From: Posidoniimonas corsicana
GTDB lineage: Bacteria; Planctomycetota; Planctomycetia; Pirellulales; Lacipirellulaceae
Direction of reading: 5' to 3'
NCBI RefSeq assembly: GCF_007859765.1
Contig: NZ_SIHJ01000001.1
Location: 2,295,311 to 2,359,310, forward strand
DNA length: 64,000 nucleotides
Positions 61,953 to 64,000 of the stretch are shown here, in pieces; the first letter of the stretch is position 1; each line of letters opens with the position of its first letter. The notes below the pieces were generated by a model. The model was given only the letters and a program-made list of their open reading frames with translations. It was not told the origin of the DNA and searched no databases. Both the position numbers and the translations under genes were made by a program.

Positions 61953-63011
61953 TCAGATTCTTGGAACCTCGACCGTGCGGATCAGCTCGCTGAGCACCTG
62001 GTCGACTTCGCGGCCCTCGACCTCCGCTTCGGCGGTCAGGAACACCCGGTGCCGCAGCGCGGGGAGCACGATCTCCTGCACGTCATCGGGGATGGCGTAG
62101 TCGCGCCCGCTGAAGGCGGCCAGCGTGCGGGCGCCCTGCACCAGCGCGATGCCGGCCCGCGGCGAGGCGCCCAGGTGGATGGTGGGCCACTGCCGCGTCT
62201 GGCGCACGATCTGGTTGATGTAGTTGATCAGCTTGTCCTCCACCCGCACCTGGCCGCACAGCCGGGTCGCCTTGACCACCTGCTCCGGGGACGAGACGGT
62301 CTGGACCTCCTCGGCGAGCCGCTTGTCGAGGTCGACCTGCAGGCTGTGCTCGCGCAGCACGCGGGCCTCCTCGTCCGCCTTCGGGTAGTCGACCATCACC
62401 TTGAACATGAAGCGGTCGAGCTGGGCCTCCGGCAGGTTGTAGGTGCCCTCGCTCTCCACCGGGTTCTGCGTGGCCATCACCAGGAACGGGGGCTCGAGCT
62501 TGTGCGTGGTGTTCTCCACCGTCACCCGCCGTTCCTGCATGATCTCCAGCAGGGCGGCGTGCGTCTTGGCGGGCGAGCGGTTGATCTCGTCGGCCAGCAG
62601 CAGCTGGGTGAACACCGGGCCCGGGCGGAAGTCAAACTCCTGGGTCTTCATGTTGAAGATCGGAGCGCCGGTCACGTCCGACGGCATCAGGTCGGCCGTG
62701 AACTGGATGCGGCCGAAGTCGCAGCCCAGCACCTTGCCCAGCGTGCGGACGAACAGCGTCTTGCCCAGGCCGGGGACGCTCTCGATCAGCACGTGCCCGC
62801 CCGAGAACAACGCGACCAGCGTCGACAGAACCAGCTCGTCCTGGCCGACGTAGACCTTGGCGACCTCGCGGGTGATGGCCTCGTAGAGCCGCTCCAGCTG
62901 CGTCTTCTCGCGTGGCGGCGCCGGGGCCGGCGCCGGCTCGGCCGGGCGGAGGGCCTCGCTGACGGACGGGTCGAGGATGATGTCGGGTTCGTTGTTCGGT
63001 TCGTCGGACAT
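61953..63011 (-). CDS. MoxR-family AAA+ ATPase
   Basis: A 352-residue AAA+ ATPase that acts as a chaperone, likely inserting metal or remodelling partner proteins. The Walker A motif is ESVPGLGKTLF and the Walker B region QLLLADEINRSPAKT. The sensor and arginine-finger areas are MVDYPKADEEARVLREHSLQVDL and GASPRAGIALVQGARTLAAFSGRDYAIPDDV. Length is typical. It sits between DUF58 and DUF4350 genes in the usual order for this cassette, so all three probably act together in membrane-associated assembly. The N-terminal 50 residues are acidic and Pro/Ala-rich. Confidence 0.95.
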   Translation of the reverse strand: MSDEPNNEPDIILDPSVSEALRPAEPAPAPAPPREKTQLERLYEAITREVAKVYVGQDELVLSTLVALFSGGHVLIESVPGLGKTLFVRTLGKVLGCDFGRIQFTADLMPSDVTGAPIFNMKTQEFDFRPGPVFTQLLLADEINRSPAKTHAALLEIMQERRVTVENTTHKLEPPFLVMATQNPVESEGTYNLPEAQLDRFMFKVMVDYPKADEEARVLREHSLQVDLDKRLAEEVQTVSSPEQVVKATRLCGQVRVEDKLINYINQIVRQTRQWPTIHLGASPRAGIALVQGARTLAAFSGRDYAIPDDVQEIVLPALRHRVFLTAEAEVEGREVDQVLSELIRTVEVPRI

Positions 63012-63072
63012 GGAAGGGTCGATCGCTCGGTTTGGGTCTCGTTGGTATCTGATGGCGGGCGCCGCGGGGCGC

Positions 63073-64000
63073 CTACTTGCGTTCGGTAAAGTACTTGCGG
63101 ACCAGGCCGCTGGCGTACGCCCGGTCGCGTGTACCTGCCAGCAGCTTGGCCAGCGCGCCCACGTGCTTGCTGAAGTCGGTCAGCGCGGGGCGCTCCAGCC
63201 GGCGGGGAACGCCGAAAATGGGGAACTGCGCCAGCGCGAACACCACGCCCAGCGCCGCCAGTTGGGCCAGCACCGCTCCGATTGGCCACACGCGGAACAG
63301 CTCCAGCCCGGTGGGGGGCGACTGGTTGGGGTCCGAGTCGCTGATGGTGGGGGTGGGGCTCGCTTCGAGGAACACGACGTCCTTGGGCGATTCGCCGATG
63401 AAGTCCACCAGCCGGCCGGCCAGCTTGCGGTTCTCGTGGTTCACCAGCGGGGCGTTCAGCAGGAACGAGCCGTTCTCGATCAGGATCAGGTTCGATTCGC
63501 TGGCGTCCCAGTCGTCGCCGTCCTCGACGTACGCCTGCTCGCTCACCAGCGGGTGGCCGTCGCCGTCGGCCAGGAGCACCGTCAGGTCGTCGTTGGGCCA
63601 GATGGTCTTGCTGTGCTCGATGGTCGACTTGCTGGCGTCGACGCCGCGGGCCCACGGGCCGGTGAGTTTCTTGACCTTGGTCGCCGTGCCGGGCGTGGCG
63701 ATGTCGTACCACTCGTCGACCGTGCCCTTGCTCGGCCCGGCGGGGCCGGTGAGTCCCTGACGGGGCGCCTGCGCCAGCTTGCCTGCGTAGGCGCCCTGCA
63801 GGCCGGTCGGCGCAGAGGCCTGGGTCTGCTTCCAGTACATCTCCTCGGCGTCGTAGGCGCGGCCCACGAGGATCAGGATCTTGTCCTCCGACTGGTAGGT
63901 GTCTTCGTCATAGCTGTAGCAGAGCCAGTCGTACAGCCAGGCCGAGGCGTCCGGCGACAGCGGGCCGCTCTCCGTCGGGAAGTAGACGATCACGTCCGCC
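63073..64000 (-). CDS. DUF4350-like membrane protein, 5' end outside window
   Basis: The last 309 residues of a protein whose start lies beyond 64000. The visible part begins VIVYFPTESGPLSPDASAWLYDWL, includes KILILVGRAYDAEEMYW, LIENGSFLLNAPLVNHENRKLAGRLVDFIGESPKDVVFLEAS, and a single membrane helix (WPIGAVLAQLAALGVVFALAQFPIFG). The C terminus is RKYFTERK. The pattern fits DUF4350 proteins, which accompany MoxR and DUF58 and have a GATase-like fold. The frame is open to the window edge. It ends 61 bases before the MoxR gene and is most likely the first member of the operon that is visible here. Confidence 0.8.
   Translation of the reverse strand, partial: ADVIVYFPTESGPLSPDASAWLYDWLCYSYDEDTYQSEDKILILVGRAYDAEEMYWKQTQASAPTGLQGAYAGKLAQAPRQGLTGPAGPSKGTVDEWYDIATPGTATKVKKLTGPWARGVDASKSTIEHSKTIWPNDDLTVLLADGDGHPLVSEQAYVEDGDDWDASESNLILIENGSFLLNAPLVNHENRKLAGRLVDFIGESPKDVVFLEASPTPTISDSDPNQSPPTGLELFRVWPIGAVLAQLAALGVVFALAQFPIFGVPRRLERPALTDFSKHVGALAKLLAGTRDRAYASGLVRKYFTERK

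Overview
The window reads as a piece of chromosome from a planctomycete, most likely of the Pirellulales/Lacipirellulaceae type. This rests on recognition, not a database search. The signs are high GC; a DUF1559 prepilin-like protein; a short secreted protein starting its mature part with CGDWLAH; five exported proteins that end in a dockerin-like [11 protein letters not shown] segment plus a PEP-CTERM sorting tail; an unusually N-extended sigma-70 factor; and many exported sulfatase, fucosidase and GH43-type enzymes. No rRNA, tRNA, CRISPR array or recognisable transposase was seen.

Layout. 0.3-2 kb: sigma factor and a strong terminator. 2-6.9 kb: a lower-GC accessory stretch with three unrecognised proteins, an exported alpha-L-fucosidase and several families of short intergenic repeats. 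6.9-8.2 kb: divergent WYL regulator and SRPBCC gene around a perfect 10-bp inverted repeat. 8.7-13.1 kb: large LamG/PEP-CTERM protein and an FAD monooxygenase. 13.6-16.7 kb: small secreted protein, then an operon of DUF1559 protein, lipoprotein and an exported EF-hand protein fused to a deiodinase-like redoxin. 16.9-21.1 kb (minus): TPR protein, Lys/Glu-rich protein, S41 protease. 22-29.7 kb (plus): housekeeping purH, RDD protein, FHA protein with overlapping membrane protein, dnaE.

29.8-36.5 kb: GlsB-like membrane protein, PEP-CTERM protein convergent with and overlapping sdhB, gap, MscS channel, beta-carbonic anhydrase. 36.6-46.4 kb (mostly minus): exported PEP-CTERM protein, sulfatase, FAD oxidoreductase, gamma-glutamyltransferase, GH43 enzyme, and a PEP-CTERM protein made of three phage tail-collar domains. 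46.7-52.9 kb: exported lipase-like hydrolase, Nudix hydrolase, second copy of the 36.6-kb PEP-CTERM family, MarC protein, cyclase-family protein, SDR. 53-57.5 kb: a 398-bp segmental duplication flanking a PEP-CTERM gene, and a tetratricopeptide-like gene apparently split by a frameshift. 58-64 kb (minus): penicillin-acylase-family protein and a MoxR/DUF58/DUF4350 group that runs off the window end.

The main themes are exported carbohydrate/sulfate-ester turnover and surface display through PEP-CTERM sorting, set among core metabolism (purine synthesis, glycolysis, succinate oxidation, replication). The most unusual items are the EF-hand/deiodinase-like fusion, the triple tail-collar PEP-CTERM protein, the sdhB terminator hairpin lying inside the PEP-CTERM coding segment of the opposing gene, the fresh duplication at 53-55.5 kb, and dispersed hairpin repeats at 8.3 and 57.6 kb.
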